A DNA stretch of 64,000 bases, from contig NC_089744.1 in the NCBI RefSeq assembly GCF_040412425.1, positions 41,270,099 to 41,334,098 on the forward strand. The letters are read 5' to 3'. The translations under genes were made by a program, and so were the position numbers. This DNA comes from Macrobrachium rosenbergii. Its lineage: Eukaryota; Arthropoda; Malacostraca; Decapoda; Palaemonidae. The notes under the pieces were generated by a model. That model saw nothing but the letters and a program-made list of their open reading frames with translations. It was not told the DNA's origin and ran no database searches. Numbering within the stretch: position 1 is the first letter of the stretch; each line of letters starts with the position of its first letter. Below, piece after piece: positions 22,241-38,070 of the stretch.

Positions 22241-22800
22241 AGATTAATCCACAATCATTGCTAAGATGATGAAGTACGGTAATCAGATTCTGTGGACCAA
22301 GAAGTTCAGTATTGCCAGAAAGAAGCAGTAACATGTACAACAAGCAGAAAGGAATATTTATAGGCTTAGGACCAAAACTGGATACAAAATTTAAATCAAC
22401 ATTGAAAAGTATGCACATGGCAAAATATTGAAAATAAGCCATCCAGTTGTACATTAGACCATGTGCAGCTTTAATGGATCACTGTTTTTTGAGAGAAATA
22501 TCTTAAAAATCTTTTTGAGAAGAGTTTTAGTGAAATTGAGGCTGTCAAGAAATCTTTCAAGAAGTGAAACTGCAACACTTGCACTTAACACTTGCACTCA
22601 ACACTAATTGAGTCATGTATATAGGCTGTATACATACCATCTCAGGAAGCAGTCTACCAAATCTTACTCGAATTTTTATTAGGGTAGTGTTTTGGTTTAC
22701 AGTATATAGATATGCAGTAAAGGAAGATTGTTGAAATAATTGTAATCTTTCCTAGACCACAAAAAAAAAGGAAAAAAAAAAAAAAAAATCAGGTACCAAG
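22241..22800. other. Unassigned DNA downstream of the cathepsin L gene
   Basis: AT-rich with A-runs near 22760-22790. No gene or repeat unit recognised. Confidence 0.5.
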
Positions 22801-22826
22801 AAATACAAGTTCTTATTTTTAAAATA

Positions 22827-22832
22827 TTTATT
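22827..22832 (-). terminator. Candidate polyadenylation signal for cathepsin L
   Basis: AATAAA on the minus strand (TTTATT here), about 650 bp downstream of the cathepsin L stop codon. It is the only canonical hexamer noticed in that stretch, so a 3' UTR of about 0.65 kb is inferred. Confidence 0.45.
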
Positions 22833-23478
22833 GAAAAATTGTGCAGTACATCTATAATTTTTTTAAAATCCAAGTTTATAAATATATAAACTGGGATTCT
22901 GGAAAATTTATAGATGCAAACCTTACAAGCTGAAGTTGTACATAAAAAATAAAAATGACACCCAAATCTGAAATGGTTGTATATAAAACATTATAAAAAT
23001 CTATGAATCACAGACTAAGTTCTCCAGCCACTCAGCCCTTTCCATTAAATCAAATTATAAATCACAACCTATCACATTAAGAATATTGAATATCTATTAA
23101 ACAGCATGAATACTTGCTAATAACCATAAAGGCATTTACAGTAGTTGATAGAAACCAATTTTCCAGGTCTCCTAAAATCTATTGCTCAGTCACATTTAAC
23201 ATGCTTATTTCCTTAATATGATTTTCATTTTGTAATACAAAGTTAAAAACTGACACTTATTTCAAAGTGTTGACGTGTAAAATAATTTGCAACCAGTTAT
23301 GGCTACTATTTTTTAAATTGAATTGTGTTCTATTTCTACTCTGGTCTTACTAAAAAATTATAGTGTGTTCTACTCTGGTCTTACTGAACACTGAAAAGAG
23401 TATAACAGCCTAACATGGCTTACACATACCTATAGTGAGGAAGTTCAAGATGCTGAAAATTCAGAACAAAGTCAACAT

Positions 23479-26251
<2,773 letters not shown>

Positions 26252-26666
26252 CTGTTGGTAAAAGATAACAGTTAGTTCATAGGCCACTATCAAAAGAAAG
26301 GGTATTAACCAGATCAGTGGAATAAGCAGCATACAATACAGCAGGGGAAAATACAGTAGAGCCATCTACAAACCTGTGAAAAAGTATACTGTATATAAAA
26401 TGGCACCAGACTTGAGGATACAGAAGTGAGTTATCTCTTTTATGGGCTGTGTGTACTTACAGGCCAGTGCCAAGTTAAATATTTAAGTAACTTTTAACTT
26501 TAATGCAAAACCTCTAAATTGACAAAAAAAAAAAAAAAAAACTTCATATGGAATTTTATCGGAGGTGTAAGCATTTACATACAAGTTTGCACAAAAGGTA
26601 TTTACTATCAAAAATGTAGCCATGGATTTCCTGTCTTCATACCATTGATAGTGGTTTTGTTAGTTA

Positions 26667-26936
26667 CAGTGCGTCCTTGTCTTACGGCGAAGGGTCTGTT
26701 GGAACAGCGCTGCACCCTAAGTCGATTTCTGCCACAAGACTATTTTTCTCTGTTATTGGTGCCACAACTTGATGTTGCATCAAGTTGCAGCGCTGTAAAT
26801 GCCATTAACTTCATGGCTATTCTTGCTGTTAGCACCATCAGTGGTGCTTATGGCATCGTAACGATGTTGCATCAAGTTACGGCAAGGTAAAACTGTTAAT
26901 GGCACTGGAAAAGTGCCCTAAGTTGAGGAAGCACTG
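26667..26936. mobile_element. Mariner-type MITE with TA duplications
   Basis: A 270-bp element starts CAGTGCGTCCTTGTCTTA and ends with the approximate inverse, TAAGTTGAGGAAGCACTG. It is flanked by TA at 26665-26666 and 26937-26938. No transposase is present. Ends starting CAGTG and TA duplications are typical of the Tc1/mariner group. Confidence 0.75.
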
Positions 26937-27244
26937 TATCTACTAACAATTACTGTACATGGCACTTTTGGAAGTTCTGCTTTTGTATTTAGGTAATAAC
27001 TAACAGTTTCAGCAAAATATATGTGAAAATCAGAAGAATTCTTTATACCAGATTTAATGGCTTGACAGGCTGTTCATGAATTAGAATTACTTAAAAACTT
27101 AATTTTTAATGCCTACACAGTTTCATTTTTGGCTTATGATGTATCCCTAATGTTGAAACCTAAAATGCATTTTTCCTTTGTCAAAATCCTTTTTATATTA
27201 CAAAAAAAAATTATTTTTTTACAGTAAATTGAGGGGTTTCATGG

Positions 27245-27314
27245 TTTTGCCAGTCTATTACCTAGATTAGTTTCAGTAATTTTGCCAGTCTATAGCCTAA
27301 ATTAGTTTCAGTAG
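27245..27314. repeat. 35-bp tandem duplication
   Basis: Two units (27245-27279 and 27280-27314) share TTTTGCCAGTCTAT and ATTAGTTTCAGTA, with few differences. Confidence 0.85.
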
Positions 27315-27371
27315 TTTAACTTTGGCAGGATACTGTAACATGCCACTGAAAAGTGGAGCTGGCGTTAAATT

Positions 27372-29200
27372 GTGGACCATGGGATTTTTAGGTTTCAAAT
27401 TTATTTTACAAACATCCATAACTTAAATATAAGTAACGGGTGGCACAACAACATTCAAATTACAGTACTACTTATAACAGATTGGAACAAATTAATAAGA
27501 TATGTATCACTAAATGAACAGTTAGTACAAGAAAACAAGATTATATCATCAAAACTGGGAAGACTTAATAAAAAAAAAAATATATATATACAAGTACAGT
27601 ACAATAATCCAAGACAATTGTGGAGCTCCATTTCAAGACTGGTGGGAAGCAAAACTAACACATCACCATACATGCAGCATAGGAATGAAAAAATATATAT
27701 TGACCTACTGGCAGGAAATAAATTTTCCAAATAACAGATAACCAAAATTTCGACAACCTACACTAGACAAAATAAATCTGCATCATGCAGCAGATATTAG
27801 CAGACTTAATGAAGACTGTTCACCAACAAGGAAAATAGTTATGGGAAATCAAAACAAAAATTTTAAACACAAGGTACCAGGCAGAAGTGGAATTAACAAG
27901 GTTATAATTTAAAATTTACCAAACATTGCATTTGAAAAATTGTAAGTTATACAATTGCGCTCTCTCAATTTAATATTTTCCAATTATATTCAAGAGAGCA
28001 GAAATTTTGATACCCAAACCAGGACAAAATATATGTCTGGTAGAGAGTTATAGACAGATATTACTAGAAGTACCTGGTAAAATATTGGATAAAAACAATT
28101 AACGACAGATTGGTGTTGTTCATAGAAGGTAATCAGTTACACAAAAATCAATATGGATTTAGAAAAGGAAGAGGAACCCAAATTGCAAGAGCAACAATAT
28201 ATGAAAGCAGAGCACTATCACAAAATATAAAGCACCTATGCAAGCTAGTATGTACAGATATAACAATGGGATTTGACAAAGTATGGATACGAGGACTTGA
28301 GTACAAAATATTACGTCTCAACTTTCCAGGCATTTTTGAGGAAGTACTACGCAACTATTAAAAAAAAAAAAAAACCGGCAATTAAGTCACAAAATTACAT
28401 AGGATATCCATTCCCGTTATTAAGTGGAGTCCCACAAGGATCTGTACTAAGTCCAACATTCATATTATATACTGTATACCATCAGATGTGACTTAACCAC
28501 CAGTGTACTGTACTGACATCTGCTTTAGAGATATAAGAAATAGTTATACTCTACACAAAAATATAGACGAAGCGGGGACCCAACTTTGAAAAGACAAGTA
28601 GCACAATAAAAAATGGACCAAATTTAAAGAATAAACAAACTTGAAAAGTGGAAGATAAAAACAAATAAATCTAAATTCCAACAATATCAGTATCTGCACA
28701 CAAACATGCACGAATAATGTTGGATCAACAACCAGTGAATTTTACTAAAACTAAAAGAATATAGTACTGGGAATGCAATTTGGACAAAGAGGACTATCAA
28801 AATGTAAGAGAAAGGCTAAGTATAGCAAGAACATAACATACAAAGCTACAAAGATTTACAGATATGAACACACAAAACCCATTTTTATAAATGTCCAAGT
28901 CCAATAATGGAATATCCACCAGTAACCACGTGTTTATCATCGACTAACAATATAAGGGCATTACAAACATAAAATACGATACTAAGGGCTGCAGTGATAA
29001 AAATCAAGATAATCTGAATATAGAACAAAAACAAAAAATACAAAGCAGAATCAATTTATCACAGAATATATAGATTGGCAACCAAAATATGGAGTAAACT
29101 AGTTCAATCCAATGGAGAATTATGAAGGAAACTGAGGCAGAAGAGAGAAACCACCCAAAACAACACAGACCACATATGATAGAGAGGAGTATCTTCATAT
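27372..29200 (+). pseudogene. LINE remnant (reverse transcriptase), plus strand
   Basis: The frame at 27372-27734 resembles the region upstream of a non-LTR reverse transcriptase. The frame at 28110-28361 reads NQYGFRKGRGTQIARATI, then LVCTDITMGFDKVWIRGLEYKIL. That is the motif A region, with Asp-Ile-Thr-Met-Gly-Phe-Asp where KAFDKVWH is usual. 28390-28491 gives QNYIGYPFPLLSGVPQGSVLSP (motif B). The catalytic YADD box was not found intact. Downstream, near 28630, NKLEKWKIKTNKSKF fits the segment after the palm. It differs from LINE copies A and B and lies antisense to the cathepsin gene. Confidence 0.78.
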
Positions 29201-29982
29201 ATTCATTGCAATTACCTCAACCATTATACTATTAAGAAATGTCATGTGAAAAATGTAATTTGTAGAAATTACTTGGTAAACATATTGCAAAATCACTATA
29301 TTACAGTTAAAATCTGAAAAATTGCAACTTCACCTAAACAGAATAAAGACATAAAAGTTAAAATGTCTAATCTGTACAATTCAATGTTAATATAGTGCAA
29401 AATCATTGTAATATGTTAATAATATTCAAGACAATAGTAAGAAAAATTATACCTTTAAATATTTAAAAATTTTGGCTCAACCAAACTTTGCATTACTCTT
29501 AACAATACTTAACTTTCTAAACTATTCCCTACCATGGTTAGCTAGCTAACTGCCTTCATTCTTCTTTCACCCAGTGGTATGGTCTAGTCTACTTTGACAG
29601 CAAAATTACCTAAAACACGTCATATCTTCAGTGTGATTTAATACAGTAATTCGCTGTACCAGTGCATTATTTAAATTTCTATTATTAACACTACACTAAT
29701 TGTGGATAAATAGATCACTTATCTCCTAAAATGCATTAGTACAGGATTTTCTTTACTTGAGAAGTGTACATTTAAGCTTAAGTAACTTATCTTCACTACC
29801 AATGCTGAAGGGCTAGACTGATAGGTACATATACCTTACAATAGGACATTCCCCTGTGTAGTGTGCCAAACAATGCAAATCCTATTTAAGATGGCAAATT
29901 TCACGAAAATCAAAGATTTACTTGGTAATTTATACACATGACCTAAATCGTGATAGTAAGAGCCACAATAATGTAAATGAGA

Positions 29983-30090
29983 AACTATTTTCCCAAAATA
30001 CAAAAATCGTAAAAACGGGGAGCTTTCGACCATTTGCAAATGGTTGAAAGCTTCTGTTTTATCCTTTTTTTGTATTTTGTAAAAATAGTC
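29983..30090. repeat. Near-perfect 108-bp palindrome
   Basis: Two arms of roughly 45-50 bp meet near 30036. The core AGCTTTCGACCATTT pairs with AAATGGTTGAAAGCT (one mismatch). Outer arms pair AAAATACAAAAA with TTTTTGTATTTT and CTATTTT with AAAATAG. It could be a minimal foldback or MITE derivative, or a transcribed hairpin within intron 1. Confidence 0.75.
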
Positions 30091-31420
30091 TCTATTGGGG
30101 AAGGGTGCGGGGGGGCTTGTGCCAGGTTTCATGTAGCAGTCTGGACTCTCCATCAATTCCAAAACTAACCTAACACCACTCTCATTGGTTAAGTGCCACC
30201 AAAACTCACCTAACCCACTCCAATTGATAATTAGGTGCCAATTCAGCTCACCCTATGGCCGGAAAAATGTTGCTATCATTCAAGGCATTACCAAAATTGC
30301 TTAAATTTGCATTTCAAAAATTAAACTAGTCTTGCGCTACTTTCATGAACATACACTGCTAGGCTAATTTCACTGACAGGGATGGGTTTTTCTTGCGAGT
30401 GACATCTGTGGTAGAAATGGAAAACTCTTGGCATTAACGCTAAGTATAATAGGCTAACACCGTCTGTTCCACGAAAGGTTTTTATACAACTTGCTGTGTC
30501 TTGTTTACATTTTTACTAATAAACATAAAATTACCAAAGCATCCTGTAAACAACGTAAATTTACTTGGCAATTTATGCAGTTTTATAATGCCAATATGAA
30601 TTAATCACTTCGATTACTTAATTTTCCAAGGGGAAAAATCACTACATTCAAAAGGGTACAAGGAAAAGATAGTCAATATTGAACTTGCCACAACCTTGAA
30701 CAACATTTCGTTATGTACTAGGAAGCCACTAATAATGGGCTAGCCTATAGCCTAGAAAGTGTTTAACTACAAATATAATAACTGAAGGCTTCGGGAGAAA
30801 ATTACGAGCAAGTTTGGCGAGAAAAATAAAACTTGACTGCTTAAAGATAAACTCAAAATAGTGGCTTTTAGCCAAACGATACCGTAAACAAGAAGGAGTA
30901 CACAGTTTATGGAATCTGCTTCGCCGTAAATTTAAATGGGAGTAGCAAATTACTGGTAAAAATTTGCCGGTTGATCAGCAACTGATTCAGAATACAAAAT
31001 CACTAATCTGAGTATCACTTGGCCTACTCTTCGGTTACAAGGCTAACAGACTATTTCAGGGTCACGTTTCGCAAACAGACTAAAATTGTTACTGCAGAAA
31101 GATATCTTACCAATTCTATAACCAACATATAAAACTAAAAAAAAAAAAAAAAATTTTCAAACTACGTTTTATCCAGGCTAGCCTAGTTCATCCAACCCCA
31201 AATTGTGCTGAATAACGCATCATCCAATTTGGGTGGGTCAGATGGTTTGGCAGAGAACTAAGGTGTGGGAATGACGAGTAAATACATTTTTTATATATAA
31301 TGTAACAAATAGAATTTCCGCAACTTTGAACAAACAAACAAACACTAAGAACATGTTACACTTTCACAAGTATACAATGACTTTCTACGCAATTACGTTT
31401 ACAAAGAAGTTACACCTTAC

Positions 31421-31444
31421 CTTCCTTCAGTATCACCCTGAACT
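31421..31444 (-). other. Noncoding first exon of cathepsin L (inferred)
   Basis: From the initiator A at 31444 down to AAGGAAG before the donor GTAAGGTGTAA. Only 24 nt long. It would be spliced to the acceptor directly in front of the ATG at 26251. Inferred from core promoter geometry plus donor, with no transcript evidence. Confidence 0.55.
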
Positions 31445-31496
31445 GAGGACCAAGTAGCGCCAGCTGGTTTTATAGGCCGGCGCCCCTTGCCATTGG
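31444..31496 (-). promoter_or_regulatory. TATA/Inr core promoter with CCAAT box
   Basis: Reading the minus strand: CCAAT at 31496-31492, TATAAAA at 31474-31468, and the arthropod initiator TCAGT with its A at 31444. The first T of the TATA box lies exactly 30 bp upstream of the initiator A, the canonical spacing. A GTAAGG splice donor follows 24 nt downstream. The nearest downstream gene on this strand is cathepsin L. Confidence 0.65.
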
Positions 31497-34400
31497 CTCT
31501 TAAGATTAGGACAAATTGTCGTACCGCAGTAAAACCAAAACTATTTATTTTTTCAATATTTAACATTTACCCAGTAAAAGATTTATTGAACTCTGTTATT
31601 TGTTGTTTAAGCTATTGTTGTGCAGCAAACAAGCGTTATCTAAGAAAACTTGAAATATCAGAATGAGCAGTGACAGTAAACAATGAATGAGGTACAGTAT
31701 GGTGAGCAAAATCCGTGGTTTTCTTTCATCATTCAAATTTTTCGTTATTTTTCTTATATGGAATTTAAATAGAATCAAGTCACGATCACAGCATTATCCA
31801 GTGTTGTGAATGATAATCTTCACCTTTTTTAATGATGTTAACTCGATGATGATGATAATGATTATTGTTATTTTTTGACTAAATGAAGTTATCAAGATCA
31901 AATGTAGTGAAATGACATGAAATCGGCATTCCCTTGTCTGAGGCCATTAGTCATCCGTGGATTAAAACGCTGAGTGTTTTCTTCAGAAATGTCAAAAGAA
32001 TATAACAGTTACTGTCAAAACTCCAGTACTAACAAATTCTGACGAGGGAACTGGTCTTTGCCTATAATTTTCTTATGGTTTCTCAGATATTCCAGCAACC
32101 TTAATTACTTCATGCATTTGAATAGAATTGGTTTCATTCTATACTACAAACAAGAACGGAGAGAGAGGGACTACTAGATTTTCAAAAGGGATAATTGACG
32201 CAACAAAACTGGCAATTATTGAGACCGAACAAAGAATGGAGATACATATCCCGTTACTTGGTTACAGAATAAATACATTTATTGACTACTTTATTCCTGG
32301 AGTGCTGTACGCGACCAAAGTTCGGATTAAACGCTGCTACTTAAAATACATCCTTGGAGGTGTACTTGGTTCTAGAGGGGATTCACTGAGTTCATTTAGT
32401 GAAAGGAATGAGCTGACGTTGATTTTGTAGTTTAATTTTATCTAGGCTATAGTGAGAGAGAGAGAGTTGCAATTGAACTTTTGATCCATAGTGTCTTCAT
32501 CATATAATATATAAGTCAGTATCAACAAAGGACGGGAAACAACCATGTCACATTAGGTGCCTTTTTAATGAAAAGGAAAAACGTTTTTTACTCCGTTAGC
32601 AGTACGGTCTGATTTTCTGGCGAATTGTGTATGATAATGTAAATTTGTTTTTACTGCATAACTAATTGTATGAAAATCCAGCAAATTGTGAGAGAGGGAA
32701 TCCAAATGTAAGTTTTATGTTTCGTTATTTGAATATGGAATGTGAATCAATATTTCAAAAGTCGGTCAGTCGCACATCGTGCCTTGGCAGCGCAGTCAGT
32801 GACGTACAGTCACATGATCGGGTGAGGTCATTGTTTTTGTATTAGTCGCTTGGGAGTATCTAAAGTTTTGTTTGTTGGTGTCATCTCGTTCAGACTCTGC
32901 TATGTATTATGATTCCGTTGTTTATTTATGATAAATGTGAAAAGGACTCTGAGAAATAGGTAGACAAATATTAAAGAAGAAACGACGAGAAGATTCATTC
33001 GATCTTGTTAGTTGACCGTATTTTGGACTCTATAAAACCATGGTTGAGGCGTTCACAATATTGGGTTCTCAGAGCTCCAAGTCGCTTTTTTTTTATTTTT
33101 TTTTTTATTTTGCTCCAAAGTCTTCTAAACATATCCTACTTTTCCGATGGAAAAGCGTACCTGCAAATGTAGACTCCAAAGTGGTCGAAAATCCCATTAT
33201 CAAACAAAAGGTGGTGAACTGCGCGAGAGATAGGTGAAAGATTTTTCTAACAAAAAAGTATATTTTTTTCACTATATACATCAAAAGTACCCCATACAAA
33301 AGCTTGTTTTTTCACTATATACATAATAGTGCCCCTTATCATAGCTGAATATTATTATTTTCTGTCGTTCATATTAAATGAATAAGATTTTAGTCAATAT
33401 GTTTGTAATAATAATATTAATGTTTTATTGCATTTTCATCCATTATCTACCCCTGTGCATATGTAAATATATGCTTAGGTAAGTAAAATTTCATAAAATG
33501 TTTAATTGTAAGTATTTGTGACATTTAATTATGTTTAAAATACGTATTTTATACTTTTTTTGCCATATCCGTAAAAACACCCTTTCATTTCCTAAGCGCT
33601 GTTATTAAAAATAAGGCAGTCGTAAAGGATTTAGCCAAAGACAATAATGAGGTCCTAAAGTAGATACGATTACCTTTCAAATGCAACAAAAATGTTTAAA
33701 ATCCATATATAAATCTCCGAGATATGCGTGTTTGAACATTGCCAATTTTCAAACGCGTTTTTCTCACGATTTTGTTTTTTTTTTAATCAGCCCCTGAAGA
33801 CCCTTAATATTGTGAACGCCTCATGAAACCTGCTATTGTGTGGTTGAGTAACGTAGAGAGAAAAACATGCCACAAACGCTTGAAAACTTTGCAGCAGAAC
33901 ACACTTCTCTGTTATTACACAAGTAACAGGCTATGTGAAAAGTGAATGAATGCGTTCCCGCTTAGACAAAGAAGCCTCTTTCCTGACTGATTTCATGGTA
34001 GTTAATATAACGGTGCGCACATTAATATACAATATATACGTTAAAAAAGATTCCAAAAATTGCAGTGATATTCTAATATCAGAATAACACAGCCAACGCG
34101 CGCCTACACTTACACACGCATACACACACGTGTGCGTATATGTACTTTACGTGAGTCAGGGCGGTTTCGTTTCCCGTTCGCACTAACAAAGCAGCATGTG
34201 AGACGAGCCGGTGCATGCTTAAAAATCTATTATTGATCAGAACGCATTACAATTTATGGGCGCTCTTGTATATATATTCCCGTTTGCTTTAGTGCTTTTT
34301 TTCATTCTTTTGTACAAAATAGTATTTTATTTTTTTAAGACAACAAAAAATGTATATGGCCAGGAGATTAACAAGTGGTTCCGCTGCATGAAATACGGAT

Positions 34401-36179
34401 TCATAACAAAAATGGGTGCATAAAATTAATTGATATGTTAAAATGTTACAAAACTGGCGTGACAACAACCATGGATGTATAAAGTTAGGAGGTCAAATGA
34501 AGCTTTAACCCTGACCTGCAAGGATCGAGAAATGTATGAAATTTCATACCAGAAAGTAGTTTAGACGGTGGTTATAACGAACCAAGTCGAGACGTGAAGT
34601 TGAAAACAACTGGAAAGGGTATAACGAGTAGGACCGAATTTATTGAGCATCTTGTTTGATTACTCGATGAATGGGAAACATTCACATGGAGTTGTGATGT
34701 CAGGAACTCAACATCCAACTGGAATGGTGAACAAGAGCAAGGAGTAAGGTATTATTCATAGATTTTTGCGACATGACGCTTCCTTTCCAGATTACCCTAG
34801 TTGATCTCGCAAATTACGTGGAAAAGAGGATTCTTTTATATAAAGTTTTCACTTAGAACAGAGTCAGTGCCAAAAATTGACCTAAAAATGACGTTGCTCT
34901 AACCACTTAAAAACCGAATTCATTAGTCTTCAATAGTCAAAGGTATGGAAAAATCATTTGAAGCACAAAATCCTTTAGAATAAGACTATGTAATTGCGCT
35001 TAGAGGAACGAGCTAATGACAGCAGTCGTTCGGGCCTTGTTGAACTTGAAATGACCAGCAAATTGTAATTGGGCAAAATTACCACTAAAAGCATAGTTTT
35101 TATTTTTCTCCCAGCCAATCTAAAACAAGACCAAACTCCTATGACTGAAGAGTGCGTTAGGCAATTTAGTATCTGACTTCAGTTATTGGTTCGTTTACTC
35201 TTATCGAAAATGACTGACCAGTTCCCCCCAATAGACTTAATTGCAGCCATACATCCAGTTCAAAAGTACATAATTAAATTTAAAAGATCGCAGAAACCAT
35301 AAGGCTGCACTTCCAGAAATATAAGACTGCACTTCCTCTATGTTCCTAATACATTGGCCTGAGTATTTTAGAGCCAAATGATTGAAATTAAACTTATGTT
35401 AATTTTGTCTATTATTATTATTCTTTATTGACAAAACATTACATAATTCCATATTTACATTTAGTTTGCACAAAACAGTGTTTTTTTTTTTTAGTTTATA
35501 ACAATAACTCATCTGTCTACATGAAGGTCTTACGTATTTCTCGTACTATAATAAAAAAAAAAGGAGCCATCTGCCGGCAACAGTACGATAACAGGATTAT
35601 CATATAGATTTCAGTTACCAAAATGATAGCAGTAAATTACTTACAACAAACCAGCAGTGGAGGAAAAGGAATTCCATCACGGCATAGCATGTAATAACTT
35701 CGGTAAAGCTATTTTGGGGAACTGTACGGTCGTTGTTAATAAGAGTAAATTAATTGAAAAGTGATGTACATATGGTTAACTATTTGCCCAGCAAATTCTT
35801 CGACTATGAAACTGAATTTGGATACCACTGATGATGGTAGCTAAAACGGCATTGCTTTCGGTGATTATACTGATAAGAGTGTCATAATCATCATAAATAG
35901 CTAGTTTTCTTAACTGCAACATATCGATAGGTCATTTTAATGTTTGCAAGGATGCTGGCGGTAATTCGAAGCCTCTTAGTGCAGCCATTTAGTTTTTACC
36001 ATTTTTTTAAAGGATATTTTGCTTGAAATTATCGGTATAGCTTTGCTGCTATACGGACTCGCTTCTTTTCAAGCGCTTGTATCAGTGTCTTGGGACTATT
36101 AACAATTGCGCTCTTCCCTCTGAGTACAGCTTGTGTGAATGAATCCCCCCTTTATGTAATGTTTGTGGGCGACGAGAGA
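31497..36179. other. Unassigned AT-rich DNA
   Basis: No gene model could be supported. A frame at 33040-33237 opens with Met but has no domain and sits in T-rich sequence. Two imperfect copies of TTTTTTCACTATATACAT lie at 33253-33330. Nothing else was recognised. Confidence 0.45.
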
Positions 36180-36203
36180 TATATGTATATATATATGTGT
36201 GTA

Positions 36204-36210
<7 letters not shown>

Positions 36211-36284
<74 letters not shown>
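36211..36284. repeat. (TA)n microsatellite
   Basis: About 74 bp of TA repeats, preceded by mixed TATG repeats. Confidence 0.97.
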
Positions 36285-36286
<2 letters not shown>

Positions 36287-37129
36287 GTGTGAATTTTACA
36301 AACATTGGTATCAATAGTATTCTCAGGGGACCGCTCTAAAGTTTAACAGTTGAAGAAATAAATGATTCCTAGTACTTTGTAGTGTGACAACAAGGCACAT
36401 AGAATGTTATGCTATACCACCATTAATAAATGGATATATTTATCCTGTCTCTGAAAAGTCTTACCGATGAAAATATGCACATGAATACAACAAATAACTT
36501 TTAATTTTTTTAAATGCAACAAAGAACTGAGAAATACATACGGAAGTGAATGAAGCAAAGACATGCCCAGGGTATGCGGCGCCATGGCTGGGTTCACTTG
36601 GGACCAGTTGTTCCCCTGTACAGCTATTGCAATTAATTTTCCATCCACATTTCTTTATTAATTCTGACTAAAACTTATATTATAACGTTAATTGCAATCA
36701 TATCCTTCTCTGTTAGGGAGGCTTATCAACAATATTCCAATATGAGAGGAATTGCAGAAATATTGTTTATTCGTATACTATGTCGTCGTATTTTCCAACA
36801 GAGTATTTAAAAAACTAATACCGTGACGAGATTCCTCAGAAGCATAGTTAACCTTCTCAGCAGAGAGCCTCATTAGCACCTGCTCACAAAGAAGTAGTAG
36901 CACCGGACGTTTTTATTCCTTTTAGTGTTAAATGGCCTTTCTGCCAATAGTAATGATCTCGATAGGTCCCGGAGTAGGTTCAGTACTATTCTAAAGTGAC
37001 ATACATTGATGATTTTGTATATTTATATTTGCTCGTTTGTCTTTTTTATTCGTATGTTTCTGTTTTTTATACATGGGAGAATATGTGTTTTCAAGTTATG
37101 ATTTTCTTCGTTTGTTACCTGCTCATTCC

Positions 37130-37164
<35 letters not shown>

Positions 37165-37662
37165 TAGCACAGTCACCTTGATCACATCGATAATGGTTTT
37201 TAGTAACAAAATTTTGTTCAAGTTAATGGCCTTTTAGTTTTGTTACCTATGAACATATGCTCATTCTGAATAATATTAGTAATATACCGATAAAAGAAAG
37301 TTCTTCTTAATCGCTTCGCCAATGTGATTTTCAGTATATATTTATTAGCTGTATCATGTTTGTTTTGTTTATTAAGGTTGTAAATAACAATAATTTTCCT
37401 TGTTTAAATGATATCTAAAATATGAACAACACTTCCAGCAGTTTTCAAATGAACTTTTTGTGACGTACTTCTTGCTTAACTGACTGCTGGTGTGCAGATT
37501 AACCTGGCTCCTTTGAAATGAAGTCCCCTTGTTCATTAAGTGCTTACTGAACATTCATTCCATTGTTATTGTGTAACTTTTTACCAAGAGTTGGCTTAAT
37601 TCACAAGAGCCTATAGATATATGTAACATGGTTGTTACGATTTCATTGTAGTCCGTAGAAGT
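36285..37662. other. Unassigned DNA with one (AAT)n tract
   Basis: Only a short (AAT)n microsatellite at 37130-37164 is recognisable. Confidence 0.5.
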
Positions 37663-38070
37663 CAGGGGTTCCCAAACTTTTTTGTTCTTCTCTACCCCTT
37701 GGGCATTTTTATAGATTCCTGTGTACCCCTAAAAATTGAGGATGAGAAAGAAAAACAATGAAATTGATATTGTGATATAATTTTATTATGAATTCTGTGT
37801 AGACTGCATCTTTTCAGGCCCGGTACGGGTACAGATTACAGCTGCGGGAAGTTCCATGATAGTGAAAAACAAATGGTATGATATAACTCAAGTAAAAGCT
37901 TTGCTTACTAAAATGAGGAAATAAAAAAAAAGACACGATATTGTGCAATCTCAATGCAATTACATCACGTATTGCGCAGTACTGGCTATTCTCTCAGATC
38001 CAATGTAACCCCCCCCCCCGACAAATGTACCACGGGGGGTTCAAGTACCCCAGGTTGGGAACTCCGCCTT
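37663..38070. mobile_element. Possible non-autonomous hAT-type element
   Basis: The left side opens CAGGGGTTCCCAAACTTTTT, a motif like many hAT ends. The right side, near 38040-38070, holds GTACCCCAGGTTGGGAACTCC, which is partly its inverse. CTACCCCTTGG and GTGTACCCC also recur as inverted matches. No 8-bp duplication could be confirmed, so the right boundary is uncertain. Confidence 0.45.

Larger units (their letters stand above)
26252..31420 (-). other. Inferred 5' UTR intron of cathepsin L, carrying transposon debris
   Basis: Runs from the donor after the noncoding exon (GTAAGGTGTAA, 31420) to the acceptor before the ATG (26252). It contains a mariner-type MITE (26667-26936), a 35-bp tandem duplication (27245-27314), a plus-strand LINE remnant (27372-29200) and a near-perfect palindrome (29983-30090). 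About 900 bp at 30091-31000 shows no recognisable feature. The intron depends on the promoter assignment at 31421-31496. Confidence 0.6.

Noticed and set aside
33040..33237. Possible first exon of an unknown gene
   Set aside because: T-rich low complexity, no splice donor or family support.
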